Below, one piece after another: positions 25,130 to 34,006 of a stretch of 64,000 nt of DNA. The number at the start of each line of letters is the position of its first letter. The stretch's first letter is position 1. The translations under genes were made by a program, and so were the position numbers. The stretch is from an uncultured Pelosinus sp. (GTDB taxonomy: Bacteria; Bacillota; Negativicutes; Sporomusales; Acetonemataceae). The stretch covers positions 1 through 64,000 of the forward strand of contig UQPB01000007.1 in the NCBI GenBank assembly GCA_900542835.1, given 5' to 3'. The notes beneath the pieces were generated by a model that did no database searches, was not told where the DNA came from, and saw nothing but the letters and a program-made list of their open reading frames with translations.

Positions 25130-25345
25130 CCCGCAATGTCTAGTTATTATACCACTTTTTATTATATGAAACCAGACCCCGGTTGTGCGGCACTGGCTGC
25201 GTCCTGCCAATTGAAACCAGGTGAAAAGGAGCCTGCCGGTTTTAGCGGCGGCCTGCTTCCCGCCAGCGTTTTCAACCGGTATGCAGGCGTGCACAGAGAC
25301 TGACGACGTGAAACGCCAGGCGGACCGCCTGGCGTTTTTGCCATT
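25130..25345 (+). ncRNA. Candidate small RNA ending in an intrinsic terminator
   Basis: The 320-base gap between two leftward genes holds a rightward intrinsic terminator: AACGCCAGGCGG-A-CCGCCTGGCGTT then TTTT (25311-25341). Upstream is a nested stem: GCCTGC/GCAGGC, CGGTT/AACCG and GGCGG/CCGCC, spanning about 25230-25286. No rightward gene follows, since the next gene is leftward and ends at 25420. A possible promoter is TTTAAC, 17 bases, TATACC just before. It could be a stand-alone RNA or an antisense end; no known riboswitch signature was recognised. Confidence 0.35.
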
Positions 25346-25419
25346 CACTTATCTTTGTCAGCTCTGCGCCTGCTGCCTTGCCAGGCGGGAATATCGCCCG
25401 CGCCAGCCTGACCGGCCAG

Positions 25420-26052
25420 TTAATCAGCGCTTATCTTGGGTAATTTCAGGTAGCGTTCCATCCGCTGCAGTACCTCGCTGTCTCCGACCAGTACAATCCG
25501 GTCGCCGACCGATAGGCGGGCCATCGGTCCCGGTGAAATCATCACTTCCGTGCCGCGGCGGATAGCGACAACCGTAGCCCCGGTATGCTGCCACATCTGC
25601 AGTTCACTGATCGTCTTGCCGACAACGTGATCGGTAGCTTCGACTTCAATTTCGATCGGATTGTAAGGAGTGAGGTTCCTTAACCGGTCCGAATAATTAA
25701 TAATCTCGGTCAACATCGCTTCAAACCGGGCATCAAGCTCCTGTTTCTGTTTTAGCAGCGCTTCGATTTCCTGACGCAGCGAATAAACCGACTGTGAGCT
25801 TTTATAGTGCTCAATAAACGCATAGGCTTTTTCCGCACTGACAACGGTGACCTCTTTTCCCTGCGAGACGGATACAACGCCTTCCGTATTCAGCAGTCCA
25901 ATCGCTTTACGGATGGTTTCCGGTGAAACATTGTACTGACTGGCAAGCAACGTCCTGCCTGACAGCTTGGCCCCTTTGGCAAAATCGCCGTTAACAATGC
26001 GTTGAGCGATGTCCAGGGCAATGGAACGGTACAGAGAACTGCTCTTCAACAT
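25420..26052 (-). CDS. BusR-like GntR regulator with RCK_C (TrkA-C) domain
   Basis: A 210-aa transcription regulator with an N-terminal GntR winged helix (residues about 5-72, GRTLLASQYNVSPETIRKAIGLLNTEGVVSV). A coiled coil follows (85-120, LRQEIEALLKQKQELDARFEAMLTEI). The C-terminal RCK_C domain (130-205) contains VVAIRRGTEVMISPGPMARLSVGDRIVLVGD. This is the architecture of BusR, the c-di-AMP-binding repressor of osmolyte import. RCK_C domains in this group bind c-di-AMP, so sensing of c-di-AMP or potassium status is inferred. Divergent from the riboswitch-ATPase operon; its targets are not visible. Confidence 0.85.
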   Translation of the reverse strand: MLKSSSLYRSIALDIAQRIVNGDFAKGAKLSGRTLLASQYNVSPETIRKAIGLLNTEGVVSVSQGKEVTVVSAEKAYAFIEHYKSSQSVYSLRQEIEALLKQKQELDARFEAMLTEIINYSDRLRNLTPYNPIEIEVEATDHVVGKTISELQMWQHTGATVVAIRRGTEVMISPGPMARLSVGDRIVLVGDSEVLQRMERYLKLPKISAD

Positions 26053-26242
26053 TTTCCCTCACTTTGTCTTGATGGTGTTCTGCATCAAATTATATAGCCC
26101 TTTGCGGCAGATAACAAGTCATTTCAACGAAACATGAATAAGGGAGGGCAACAGGCAGGATAACAGTTCTTCTCAGCAGCCTGTTCACCGACGCCTGTCG
26201 TGGAGCCATGACTTGAATACAAAGTATTTACCGGGAAATGTC

Positions 26243-26270
26243 TTGAAATTCCCCCTTATTAGACTATAAT
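26243..26270 (+). promoter_or_regulatory. Promoter of riboswitch-ATPase operon
   Basis: TTGAAA (26243-26248), 16-base spacer, perfect TATAAT (26265-26270). Confidence 0.7.
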
Positions 26271-26297
26271 AAATATAGAGACTTTTACTGCCAATTG

Positions 26298-26409
26298 CAT
26301 AGGGAGTAGCCCTTACAGCAAAGCCGTCAGTACGGTGCCGGCGTGCCCGGCTTTGCTGGCAACAGGCGTTGCAGGCGAGACCTGCCGATATCGGCGAGGT
26401 CTCGTTTTT
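26298..26409 (+). promoter_or_regulatory. yybP-ykoY (manganese) riboswitch with terminator
   Basis: The aptamer has the family hallmarks: AGGGAGTAGC at the 5' side, a GCAAAGCCGTCAGTACGG arm, CCCGGCTTTGCTGGCAAC, and the 3' conserved GGCGAGACCT. A perfect terminator hairpin, CGAGACCT-GCCGATATCGGC-G-AGGTCTCG then TTTTT (26376-26409), uses the 3' aptamer strand. Aptamer and terminator are therefore mutually exclusive. Known members bind Mn2+ and switch expression on at high Mn. Here it precedes a small peptide, a membrane protein and a P-type ATPase. Confidence 0.93.
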
Positions 26410-26430
26410 GTCTAAAGGAGGTGAACGCAC

Positions 26431-26466
26431 ATGCGGATTCTTATCCCCAAAGCCCTATCCGGCTAA
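26431..26466 (+). CDS. Putative 11-aa peptide between riboswitch and membrane gene
   Basis: The reading frame MRILIPKALSG is preceded by one of the strongest ribosome-binding sites in the window, AAAGGAGGTGA, with a seven-base spacer. It begins 21 bases after the riboswitch terminator and ends 18 bases before the next start. It could be a leader peptide that keeps translation on the mRNA or a functional small protein. Translation is inferred from the site alone. Confidence 0.45.
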   Translation: MRILIPKALSG

Positions 26467-26484
26467 CCCGAAGGGGGAGTGATC

Positions 26485-26817
26485 ATGAATTGGCCCAAAA
26501 TTACCGGTTATGTCGGTATAACTTCCTGCATGATCTCTGTCGTTTCTCAGATTGCCTCCAGCATTATTCCGGAGCACGGCTATCAAAACCAAATACAGGA
26601 TATGCTGCGCTGGTCCAGCTTTCTCTGGGCCTATACCATTTTTACGATGGCAGTATATCTGGCTAAATACGCGCAAAAGCCATCATACATAGTCTTTGGA
26701 CTCGCTACAGCGTTGTTGTGTCTTTCAGTACGCGCAGAAGCGGGCTACAGCCTGGGGATTGGCTATTCCTTCTGGGCGTATGCAAAGCTGGATCAAAATC
26801 CGGGCTTGCCTTTTTGA
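26485..26817 (+). CDS. Small integral membrane protein, 110 aa
   Basis: A hydrophobic protein with about three to four membrane helices (ITGYVGITSCMISVVSQIASSII; SSFLWAYTIFTMAVYLAKYA; YIVFGLATALLCLSV; YSLGIGYSFWAYAKL). No family is recognised. It lies between the manganese-type riboswitch and the P-type ATPase on the same strand, so it is probably co-regulated by Mn2+ and might be an accessory subunit or a separate transporter component. Start ATG 26485 follows AAGGGGGAG; an in-frame GTG at 26479 overlaps that site. Confidence 0.7.
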   Translation: MNWPKITGYVGITSCMISVVSQIASSIIPEHGYQNQIQDMLRWSSFLWAYTIFTMAVYLAKYAQKPSYIVFGLATALLCLSVRAEAGYSLGIGYSFWAYAKLDQNPGLPF

Positions 26818-26916
26818 TCCAGGGACATCCTTCGTTGCCCGTTTCCAATGGCGAGTGCTTCCAAAACAAGGAATGCAAAATCGCAACTGGTTTTGACGGA
26901 AAAAGGAGAGGGAAAA

Positions 26917-29667
26917 ATGAAAGAATGGTATCAATCATCTGTATCCGAGATTGCCGAGCGTTTGGTGACCAATCCTGAACAGGGATTGCCCTCCGCGCTG
27001 GCCGAAGAACGATTGAAGTCCGGCTACAATGAGCTTCCCGAGCAGCAGCATGAAACACTGCTGCAGAAATTCATCAATCAATTTAAGGATTTTTTAGTTT
27101 TGATCCTGATTGCGGCCAGCCTGATTTCCATCGCCATTGGCGAGGTCACTGATTCGATCGTGATTTTGGCCATCGTTTTTTTAAATGCGGTCCTCGGTGT
27201 TTTCCAGGAATTCAAGGCCGAAAAAGCCTTAGACGCTTTAAAGAAAATGTCGGCTCCTCACGCCAAGGTTATCCGCGACGGTGAGCAGCTTGTCATCCCT
27301 TCACGCGAACTGGCAGCGGGCGATCTTATCTTATTAGAGGCCGGTGACTATATCCCGGCAGACATCCGTATCATTGAAGCGATGAACCTAAAGGTTGAAG
27401 AAGCCTCCTTAACCGGTGAATCGGTTCCGGTAGAAAAAAGCACATTGCAATTATCAGGGCAGATACCACTGGCGGAGCGCCAGAATATGGGCTTTATGAG
27501 CACCATTGTCACTTATGGGCGGGGCCGGGGAATCGTTGTGGAAACGGCGGTAAACACTGAAATCGGCAAGATCGCCGGCATGCTTCAGTCCTATGAGGAA
27601 GAAGCCACCCCCCTGCAGCGCAAACTTGAGAAATTCGGCAAGGGCCTGGGGCTGTTATGTCTGGCCGTTTGTGCAATGGTATTTGCCCTTGGCATATATG
27701 AAGCTTACCTTGATCATCATCTGGATATGCAGGAAGCCAGTCTGATGCTAATGACCGCTGTCAGCCTGGCGGTAGCGGCGATTCCGGAAGGACTGCCCGC
27801 AGTCGTGACAATTGTGCTGGCGTTGGGAATGCAGCGAATGGTCAAGCGCAACGCGATTGCCAAAAGACTGCACGCTGTAGAAACGCTGGGCAGTATTACC
27901 GTAATCTGTTCCGACAAAACCGGCACGCTGACGCAGAACCAGATGACTGTCACCAGGCTGTTTGCCGCCGGCAAAATGTTTACTGTCAGCGGCGAAGGCT
28001 ATTCGCCCGAAGGGCGGATCCTTTACAATAGCCAGCCGGTCAACCCGGCGGCGGAAACTGGTCTGGAAGCACTGTTAACCGGTTCGAGCCTTTGTAATGA
28101 CGCGCAGCTGCGAAAAGACCCTGAGACAAGTGTCTGGGGAATCATTGGCGATCCAACCGAAGCCGCCCTGCTGGTCGCAGCCCGCAAGGCGGATTGTCAT
28201 CCGGAAAAACGGGGGGACCGCTGCCTGCGGGTGCAGGAAATTCCGTTTGATTCCGACAGAAAGATGATGACAACTTTCCATCAGGACAGCGACGGCAGGA
28301 TTGTCGCCTACATCAAGGGCGCCCCGGATATCTTGCTCAGCCGCTCCGCCCGCGTGATCAGTGACGGCGGCGTCCAGCCCCTGAGCGAACGGGAACTGAC
28401 AGCGATTCAAGCTGCCAACAGCGAGATGGCCTCGCAGGCACTGCGGGTTCTGGCTGTAGCCTTCCGTGAGTTTGATCAGCTGCCGCCGCTATTAACCGCG
28501 GAAGCAATTGAAAACGAACTGACGTTCATTGGCCTGTTGGGTATGATCGACCCGCCGCGCAGTGAAGCAAAAGAAGCAGTCAAGCTTTGCGCCGCTGCCG
28601 GCATCCGTCCGGTTATGATTACCGGCGACCACCCAGACACGGCGTTTGCGATAGCGCGTGAGCTGGGTATTGCTCAGCACAGCGGCCAGGTACGAACCGG
28701 ACAGCAGCTGAATGAATTATCGGCCGATCAACTGAGGCAAACCGTGCGGGAGGCGAATGTATTCGCCCGTGTCTCGCCTGAGCATAAGGTTGCGATTGTG
28801 GAGAATCTGCGGGCAAACGGTGAAATTGTCGCCATGACCGGCGACGGGGTCAATGACGCACCGGCCCTGAAGCGGGCAGACATCGGCGTGGCAATGGGCA
28901 TTACCGGCACCGATGTTACCAAGGAAACGGCAGACATGGTCGTGACCGACGACAATTTTGCCAGCATTGTCGCCGCGGTTGAAGAAGGGCGCGTCATTTA
29001 TGCCAATATCCGCAAATTTGTATACTTTCTCCTGTCCTGCAACACGGCGGAAATTCTCGTTGTCTTCTGCGCCATGCTGATCGGCTGGCCGGTGCCGCTG
29101 CTGCCGATTCAGCTGCTCTGGGTCAATTTGGTCACAGATGCATTTCCCGCGCTGGCCCTGGGCATGGAGAAAAAAGAGCCTGACGTAATGAATGTGCCGC
29201 CCCGTAATCCGGATGAACCGATTCTAAACCAGGTGATGAAGCTATTCATCGGCTTGCAAAGCATTGTTATGACGATCACCGTACTGGGCGCTTTTTATTA
29301 CGGCATGCATATTGCGGACGGCGACCTTGCCACAGCCCGCACCTTTGCCTTTGTCACGCTGATCAACAATCAGCTGCTGTGCTCTTATTGCGCCCGCTCC
29401 GAACACTACTCCGTATTCAAGCTCGGCCTGTTCAGCAACAACTACCTAAATGCCGGCACCGCGTTCTCCTTTGTCTTGCTGATTGCCGCCCTTTACGGGC
29501 CGCTGCATGCGCTGTTCCGGACGATTGAACCCACACTGGCCCACTGGGGCGTACTGGCCCTGCTGGCGCCGCTGCCATTCCTGGTTGTGGAAATCGTCAA
29601 ACATTTCTATAACGGCAGCCAGGTCAGCGCCAAACCGGCCGCCGCGCCGCCGGCCCGCCAGCCATAA
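26917..29667 (+). CDS. P-type cation-translocating ATPase (Ca2+/Mn2+ type, P2A)
   Basis: A 916-aa SERCA/PMR1-like pump. The order is an N-terminal cation ATPase domain, actuator TGES ([11 protein letters not shown]), M4 with [16 protein letters not shown], and the phosphorylation motif [11 protein letters not shown] with aspartate at about D333. [20 protein letters not shown] and the hinge [18 protein letters not shown] follow. M5-M6 carry [13 protein letters not shown] and [17 protein letters not shown] with the Asn and Asp ion ligands. The start ATG 26917 has AAAAGGAGAGGG. Because a yybP-ykoY riboswitch heads the operon, export of Mn2+ (as for related Firmicute pumps under this switch) is the best inference; Ca2+ transport remains possible. 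Confidence 0.93.
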   Translation: MKEWYQSSVSEIAERLVTNPEQGLPSALAEERLKSGYNELPEQQHETLLQKFINQFKDFLVLILIAASLISIAIGEVTDSIVILAIVFLNAVLGVFQEFKAEKALDALKKMSAPHAKVIRDGEQLVIPSRELAAGDLILLEAGDYIPADIRIIEAMNLKVEEASLTGESVPVEKSTLQLSGQIPLAERQNMGFMSTIVTYGRGRGIVVETAVNTEIGKIAGMLQSYEEEATPLQRKLEKFGKGLGLLCLAVCAMVFALGIYEAYLDHHLDMQEASLMLMTAVSLAVAAIPEGLPAVVTIVLALGMQRMVKRNAIAKRLHAVETLGSITVICSDKTGTLTQNQMTVTRLFAAGKMFTVSGEGYSPEGRILYNSQPVNPAAETGLEALLTGSSLCNDAQLRKDPETSVWGIIGDPTEAALLVAARKADCHPEKRGDRCLRVQEIPFDSDRKMMTTFHQDSDGRIVAYIKGAPDILLSRSARVISDGGVQPLSERELTAIQAANSEMASQALRVLAVAFREFDQLPPLLTAEAIENELTFIGLLGMIDPPRSEAKEAVKLCAAAGIRPVMITGDHPDTAFAIARELGIAQHSGQVRTGQQLNELSADQLRQTVREANVFARVSPEHKVAIVENLRANGEIVAMTGDGVNDAPALKRADIGVAMGITGTDVTKETADMVVTDDNFASIVAAVEEGRVIYANIRKFVYFLLSCNTAEILVVFCAMLIGWPVPLLPIQLLWVNLVTDAFPALALGMEKKEPDVMNVPPRNPDEPILNQVMKLFIGLQSIVMTITVLGAFYYGMHIADGDLATARTFAFVTLINNQLLCSYCARSEHYSVFKLGLFSNNYLNAGTAFSFVLLIAALYGPLHALFRTIEPTLAHWGVLALLAPLPFLVVEIVKHFYNGSQVSAKPAAAPPARQP

Positions 29668-29679
29668 CCGGATAACAGT

Positions 29680-29714
29680 AAAGACGGGAAGCCGCAATGC
29701 GGCTTCCCGTCTTT
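29680..29714. terminator. Bidirectional intrinsic terminator
   Basis: AAAGACGGGAAGCCGCA pairs with TGCGGCTTCCCGTCTTT (29680-29714), with A- and T-runs on either side, between the convergent ATPase and FliB-like genes. Confidence 0.85.
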
Positions 29715-29718
29715 GCTG

Positions 29719-30657
29719 TTATAGGGAATTGCGATAAAAGCGGCTGCGGTGATGGCTGAACTCAAACTCCAGTGTCTGAACAGCGTTGCAGACGGCTTCC
29801 CACTGCGGAGAATTTGCCGCCGCCTCGCTGAGACGTGTCCAGATAAAGCGCAGGACAGAACCGCCCCGCTGCAGGCCGTGGTCATACAATATTTTTTTAA
29901 ACATGATATTAACTAAGAAGTTTTCCAGCAGTTGATCGCTGCGGCTGACGCTTGCCCCGGCGCTGCCGGCGGCGGCCAGCCGGTCATAATTGTCGGCGGC
30001 CAGGCGGCTGATCGCGCTGCCGACGTCACCGGCAGCGGCGCAAAGCTTATCAATTGTAGCTATGATCATGGCGACTCTATCCGCCAGCGGCCAATCCCGC
30101 CATTGCAAAATATCAATAAAGTGCCGCTCCAGTTCAAAATAATAATGCAGCGGCTGACTTGGCCTGTGCTGCTGCGGATAAACATGAGTGACATACTCCT
30201 CTGAATAGATCAGCGATGGCCTAGCCTCGGAGCGGATAAACTCGATAGCGGCTGCCCCGGCCAGCTCGAGCACTGCCGGACAGCTGAAGCTCAGGGTCAG
30301 TTCAACGCCGCGGGCCGTATCCATCGGATAGCGAGGAAAGGTCCGGCAGACCGCGTCCAGATGATCATGCCCCGCTTCGCGCTGCAGCCGGCAAAGCTGG
30401 TTTGCCTGAAGAAACCAGCACTGCCCCTGCGCCTGCGCCTGCTTGGCGATCATCGCGTATTCACCAAAACCGGCCCTGTCAGCCGGCACCGGCAAAAAAG
30501 CCTGCTGAAACTCCTCACTGCGGCCCGTCCGGCCGAATAAAGCGGCATTGCGTTGATAACAAGCCTGATCGACGGTTACCTGCCAGTCGTTTCGACAGCA
30601 CTCGCCACACATGCGGCATTGAAAATTGGCAAAGAGATCGGCGTAAATGTACAACAT
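29719..30657 (-). CDS. FliB-like (flagellin lysine-N-methylase family) Fe-S protein
   Basis: A 312-aa protein with a cysteine-rich start (FQCRMCGECCRNDWQVTV), GQCWFLQANQLCRLQREAGHDHLDAVCRTFPRYP and LSFSCPAVLELA. This cysteine pattern is that of the YkgJ/FliB family, whose named member methylates flagellin lysines. No flagellar genes are in the window and the family also covers many unassigned proteins, so function is open. It starts three bases after livF and has only a weak AGGT site inside livF's end, so it is co-transcribed and possibly coupled with the liv genes. Confidence 0.78.
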   Translation of the reverse strand: MLYIYADLFANFQCRMCGECCRNDWQVTVDQACYQRNAALFGRTGRSEEFQQAFLPVPADRAGFGEYAMIAKQAQAQGQCWFLQANQLCRLQREAGHDHLDAVCRTFPRYPMDTARGVELTLSFSCPAVLELAGAAAIEFIRSEARPSLIYSEEYVTHVYPQQHRPSQPLHYYFELERHFIDILQWRDWPLADRVAMIIATIDKLCAAAGDVGSAISRLAADNYDRLAAAGSAGASVSRSDQLLENFLVNIMFKKILYDHGLQRGGSVLRFIWTRLSEAAANSPQWEAVCNAVQTLEFEFSHHRSRFYRNSL

Positions 30658-30659
30658 AC

Positions 30660-31373
30660 CTAACCGACCCGGCGGCCGCCAAGATAAGCCTCCATGACGC
30701 GGGGATCGGCGGCGACAGCATCCGCCTTGCCGTGCAGAACCGTCCGGCCGGTTTCCAGAACATAGGCATAATCGGCAATTTTTAACGCCTGCCGCACATT
30801 CTGCTCTACCAGCAGGATTGTTGTACCTTCGCGGTTAATCTCCTCGATAACCCTGAAGATATCGGCAACCACCAACGGCGCCAGCCCCATCGACGGCTCA
30901 TCCAGCAGCAGCAGCCGGGGGCGGGCCATCAGCGCCCGGCCAATAGCCAGCATCTGCTGCTGGCCGCCGGAAAGAGTGCCGCCGAGCTGCTGCTGCCGCT
31001 CCTCCAGGATCGGGAACCGCCGGAATACGGCTTGGATATCCTCCCGGATGCCATTATCGGTACGCTGGTGCGCTCCCATCTCCAGGTTTTCCAGCACGGT
31101 CATGCGCGCCAGGATACTGCGGCCTTCAGGCACCAGCGAAATTCCCAGCGAAACGACTTGATGCACAGGCATGCCGATTAAGCTTTTATTTTGGAAGGAC
31201 AAGCGCCCCTGTTCTGCCCGCAGCAGTCCCATAATGGTCTTCATCGCCGTCGTCTTACCGGCGCCGTTAGCGCCGATCAGGGAAACAATCGAGCCTTCCG
31301 GCACCGACAGGGTAAGATCCTTCAACGCGCGGATATGTCCATAGCCGGCGGCCACTTGCTGAATTTCAAGCAT
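30660..31373 (-). CDS. livF: Branched-chain amino acid ABC transporter ATPase LivF
   Basis: A 237-aa ATPase subunit. Walker A is GANGAGKTT, the Q-loop region is SLVPEGRSILARMTVLENLEMG, the signature LSGGQQQMLAIGRALM, Walker B LLLLDEPSMGLAP, and the switch histidine region is ILLVEQN (Asn in place of the usual His, typical of LivF). It powers import with LivG. It begins right at the end of livG with a GAAGGAGG site. Confidence 0.96.
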   Translation of the reverse strand: MLEIQQVAAGYGHIRALKDLTLSVPEGSIVSLIGANGAGKTTAMKTIMGLLRAEQGRLSFQNKSLIGMPVHQVVSLGISLVPEGRSILARMTVLENLEMGAHQRTDNGIREDIQAVFRRFPILEERQQQLGGTLSGGQQQMLAIGRALMARPRLLLLDEPSMGLAPLVVADIFRVIEEINREGTTILLVEQNVRQALKIADYAYVLETGRTVLHGKADAVAADPRVMEAYLGGRRVG

Positions 31374-32132
31374 CTACGCGTCCTCCTTCCCTAAATAGGC
31401 TTCAATGACAGCAGGGTCCTGCTGAATAACCGCTGGCCTTCCTTCCGCAATCTTGCGGCCAAAGTTCAGCACCACCAGCCGGTCACAGATATTCATCATT
31501 AGATGCATATCATGCTCGATAATTGCCACCGATTTTCCCATTGCCTTGATCCTGGCAATCAGCAGCCGCATATCCTTGGTCTCACTTTCATTCATGCCGG
31601 CGGTCGGCTCATCCAGCAGCACAACCGCCGGATCAGCGGCCAAGGCCCGGGCAATCTCCAACCGGCGCTGCTTGCCGTATGGCAGTGCTCCGGCGGGGGT
31701 GCCGCTATCCTGCTCCAGCCCCACCAGCCGCAGCAGTTCAGCGGTCTGCTCACAAACACGGCTTTCTTCCTGCCGCTGCCGCCGGGTTCGCCACACGCTC
31801 TGCCAGAGACCGGCCTCGGTGCGGCTGTGCGCACCTACCATGACATTCTCCGCGGCGCTGATCTGATTAAACAGACGGATATTTTGAAACGTACGGGCTA
31901 TGCCCCGTCTGACAATCGCGTGCGGCTTCAGCCCGCCAAGTGTTTCGCCGCGAAACGAAACCGTTCCCGCCGAGGGAGCGAACACGCCGGTAATTAAATT
32001 GAATAAGGTGGTTTTACCGGCGCCGTTAGGACCGATAATCCCCAGGACCTCTCCCTGGCCGACGCTAAAGCTGACATCGCTCAGCGCGGCCAGACCGCCA
32101 AAATTTTTGCCCAGCTGACTAAGCGTTAGCAT
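31374..32132 (-). CDS. livG: Branched-chain amino acid ABC transporter ATPase LivG
   Basis: A 252-aa ATPase subunit with Walker A GPNGAGKTT, the LivG-specific VRRGIARTFQNIRLF Q-loop region, LPYGKQRRLEIARALA signature, VLLDEPTAGMN and IEHDM. ATG 32132 is preferred; a TTG at 32138 is only three bases from AAAGGAGG. The gene overlaps livM by 14 bases. Confidence 0.96.
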   Translation of the reverse strand: MLTLSQLGKNFGGLAALSDVSFSVGQGEVLGIIGPNGAGKTTLFNLITGVFAPSAGTVSFRGETLGGLKPHAIVRRGIARTFQNIRLFNQISAAENVMVGAHSRTEAGLWQSVWRTRRQRQEESRVCEQTAELLRLVGLEQDSGTPAGALPYGKQRRLEIARALAADPAVVLLDEPTAGMNESETKDMRLLIARIKAMGKSVAIIEHDMHLMMNICDRLVVLNFGRKIAEGRPAVIQQDPAVIEAYLGKEDA

Positions 32133-33105
32133 CGTCAACAGCCTCCTTTCCGGCGGCCGCTGCCGGCAGCGGCCGTTTGCGCCAGCGCTGCCGCAGAGAA
32201 GTCAGCCAGGCCTGGCTCAGCAAGCCGTGCGGCCGGAAGATCATCATCAGTACCAGCACCGAACCATAAATCATTTCCCTGAATTCGGCAACCGACCGCA
32301 ATAGCTCCGGCAGCAGCGTCAGCAGCACCGCGCCCAGCACCGGGCCCCAGACCACATCACTGCCCCCCAGGACCGCAAACAACAAGATTTCCACCGCCCG
32401 GTGATAAGAAAAATCTTTCGGACCGATGTAAAATGTTACGTGAGCGGCCAGCCCGCCGGCAATCCCCGCAACCAGGGCGCCGAGAAAAAAGGCCAGCAAT
32501 TTATACCGGGCTGTATGAACCCCAGACAGCTCTGCAGCATGTTCATCGCCCTTAATGGCGGCAAAAGCCCGTCCAATACGCGATGCGTTCAGCCGCAGGC
32601 AGAAAAACAACAGCAGCGCCAGCAAAACCGCCAGCAGCAGAATAACGGCAAGGCTCCCCAGCTGCTGCTGGCTTAACCCGCCGGCGTCGGCCAGGCCCAA
32701 TTGCTTAAGTCCGGCGCCGAAGATCGAGCCAAGCGAGGGAATCCCCGATAATCCCAACGCTCCATTGGTAATCTTGAGATTGAGAAAAATAACCCGTACA
32801 ACCTCGCCAAACCCCAGTGTGGCAATGGCCAGGTACAACCCCTGCAGCCGGGTAGCGGGAATGCCGATCACCGCCGCCGACAGGCAGGCAGCTACCCCGC
32901 CCGCCGGAATAGCGGCATAAACCGGCCAGCCCGCCTTAAGCGTAAGCAGGGCCGACGTGTAGGCGCCTACGCTCATGAAGCCGGCGTTGCCCAGGGAAAG
33001 CTGACCGGTGGACAGAGTAAGATAAATGCTGATGCCCAGCATCGCATTGATCAGAATAAAAGTGATAATTTGCAAATAATACGGATTCAGCAGAGCGTCC
33101 AGCAT
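32119..33105 (-). CDS. livM: Branched-chain amino acid ABC transporter permease LivM
   Basis: A 328-aa permease with eight to ten hydrophobic helices. It contains GQLSLGNAGFMSVGAYTSALL and the coupling-helix region ASRIGRAFAAIKGDEHAAELSGV, which contacts the ATPases. GGGGAGGT precedes the ATG. The C-terminal tail is basic and cytoplasmic. It forms the channel with LivH. Confidence 0.95.
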   Translation of the reverse strand: MLDALLNPYYLQIITFILINAMLGISIYLTLSTGQLSLGNAGFMSVGAYTSALLTLKAGWPVYAAIPAGGVAACLSAAVIGIPATRLQGLYLAIATLGFGEVVRVIFLNLKITNGALGLSGIPSLGSIFGAGLKQLGLADAGGLSQQQLGSLAVILLLAVLLALLLFFCLRLNASRIGRAFAAIKGDEHAAELSGVHTARYKLLAFFLGALVAGIAGGLAAHVTFYIGPKDFSYHRAVEILLFAVLGGSDVVWGPVLGAVLLTLLPELLRSVAEFREMIYGSVLVLMMIFRPHGLLSQAWLTSLRQRWRKRPLPAAAAGKEAVDDANA

Positions 33106-33110
33106 CCTCG

Positions 33111-33986
33111 CTACCTCCCCTCACCGCTGCTGCCGAACAAGCCCTGCGGCCGCACAAACAACAGTATGATAATCAGGCCGAAGGCCACCGCCTCGCGATA
33201 GGACGAAGCTCCGTAAGCGACGCTGAGGACTTCCGCCAGCCCGACAAGCAGGCCGCCGATCATGGCGCCCGGGATATTGCCGAGACCGCCCAGAATCAAA
33301 ACCGCCAGGCCTTTAAATCCCATCGGTATCCCCATCGTCGGCTCAACCGCGTTGAACGCAAGGCCGATCAGAACGCCGGCCACCGCTCCCAGCCCGGATG
33401 CCAGCATAACTGTCAGGGCAATCACTTTTTTAGTATCAATCCCCAGCAAGCCGGCGGTCTCCAGATTTTCCGCCGTGGCCCGGATTGATTTGCCAATCCG
33501 GGTCTTTGCCAGCCAGAAACGCAGCGCTCCCATCAGTCCGAACGAGACAGCCAAAATAATCACCTGTACCAGCGAAATCCGGATAACACCGGTATCCAAC
33601 AGTGTTTGGGAATACAGCGGCGGAAAAGACTGCGCCTGCGGTCCGAATACTTTCAACGCCAGGCTTTCCAAAAAGATCGACACCCCGATTGTACTGATGA
33701 GAGGCGCCATATGCGACGCCTGCCGCTGCCGCAGGGGACGCAGGGCCAGCCGCTCCAGCATATAACCCAGGCAGGCCCCGGCAAGCATCGCTCCCAGCAT
33801 GGCTGCAAAAATATTGACATTGCCAACCGTGACCAGCATTAAGCCGACAAAAGCCCCGATCATAAAGATCTCGCCATGAGCCATATTGACAATGTTAAGA
33901 ACACCGAAGATTAACGTATAGCCGAGCGCGATCAGCGAATAGGCGCTGCCGAGCGTAAGACCGTTTACCACTTGCTGCCAGAACAT
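33111..33986 (-). CDS. livH: Branched-chain amino acid ABC transporter permease LivH
   Basis: A 291-aa permease beginning MFWQQVVNGLTLGSAYSLIALGYTLIFGVLNIVNMAHGEIFM, the standard LivH start. It carries the coupling region KTRIGKSIRATAENLETAGLLGID and GGLGNIPGAMIGGLLVGLAE. It lies between livK and livM in the usual order livK-H-M-G-F, 20 bases after livK. Confidence 0.96.
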   Translation of the reverse strand: MFWQQVVNGLTLGSAYSLIALGYTLIFGVLNIVNMAHGEIFMIGAFVGLMLVTVGNVNIFAAMLGAMLAGACLGYMLERLALRPLRQRQASHMAPLISTIGVSIFLESLALKVFGPQAQSFPPLYSQTLLDTGVIRISLVQVIILAVSFGLMGALRFWLAKTRIGKSIRATAENLETAGLLGIDTKKVIALTVMLASGLGAVAGVLIGLAFNAVEPTMGIPMGFKGLAVLILGGLGNIPGAMIGGLLVGLAEVLSVAYGASSYREAVAFGLIIILLFVRPQGLFGSSGEGR

Positions 33987-34006
33987 GTTTTCCGCCCTCG
34001 CTCTCC

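Noticed and set aside
23567..25348. Longer start for the 509-aa protein
   Set aside because: The extra 84 residues upstream cross the candidate small RNA, lack a ribosome-binding site and are not protein-like.
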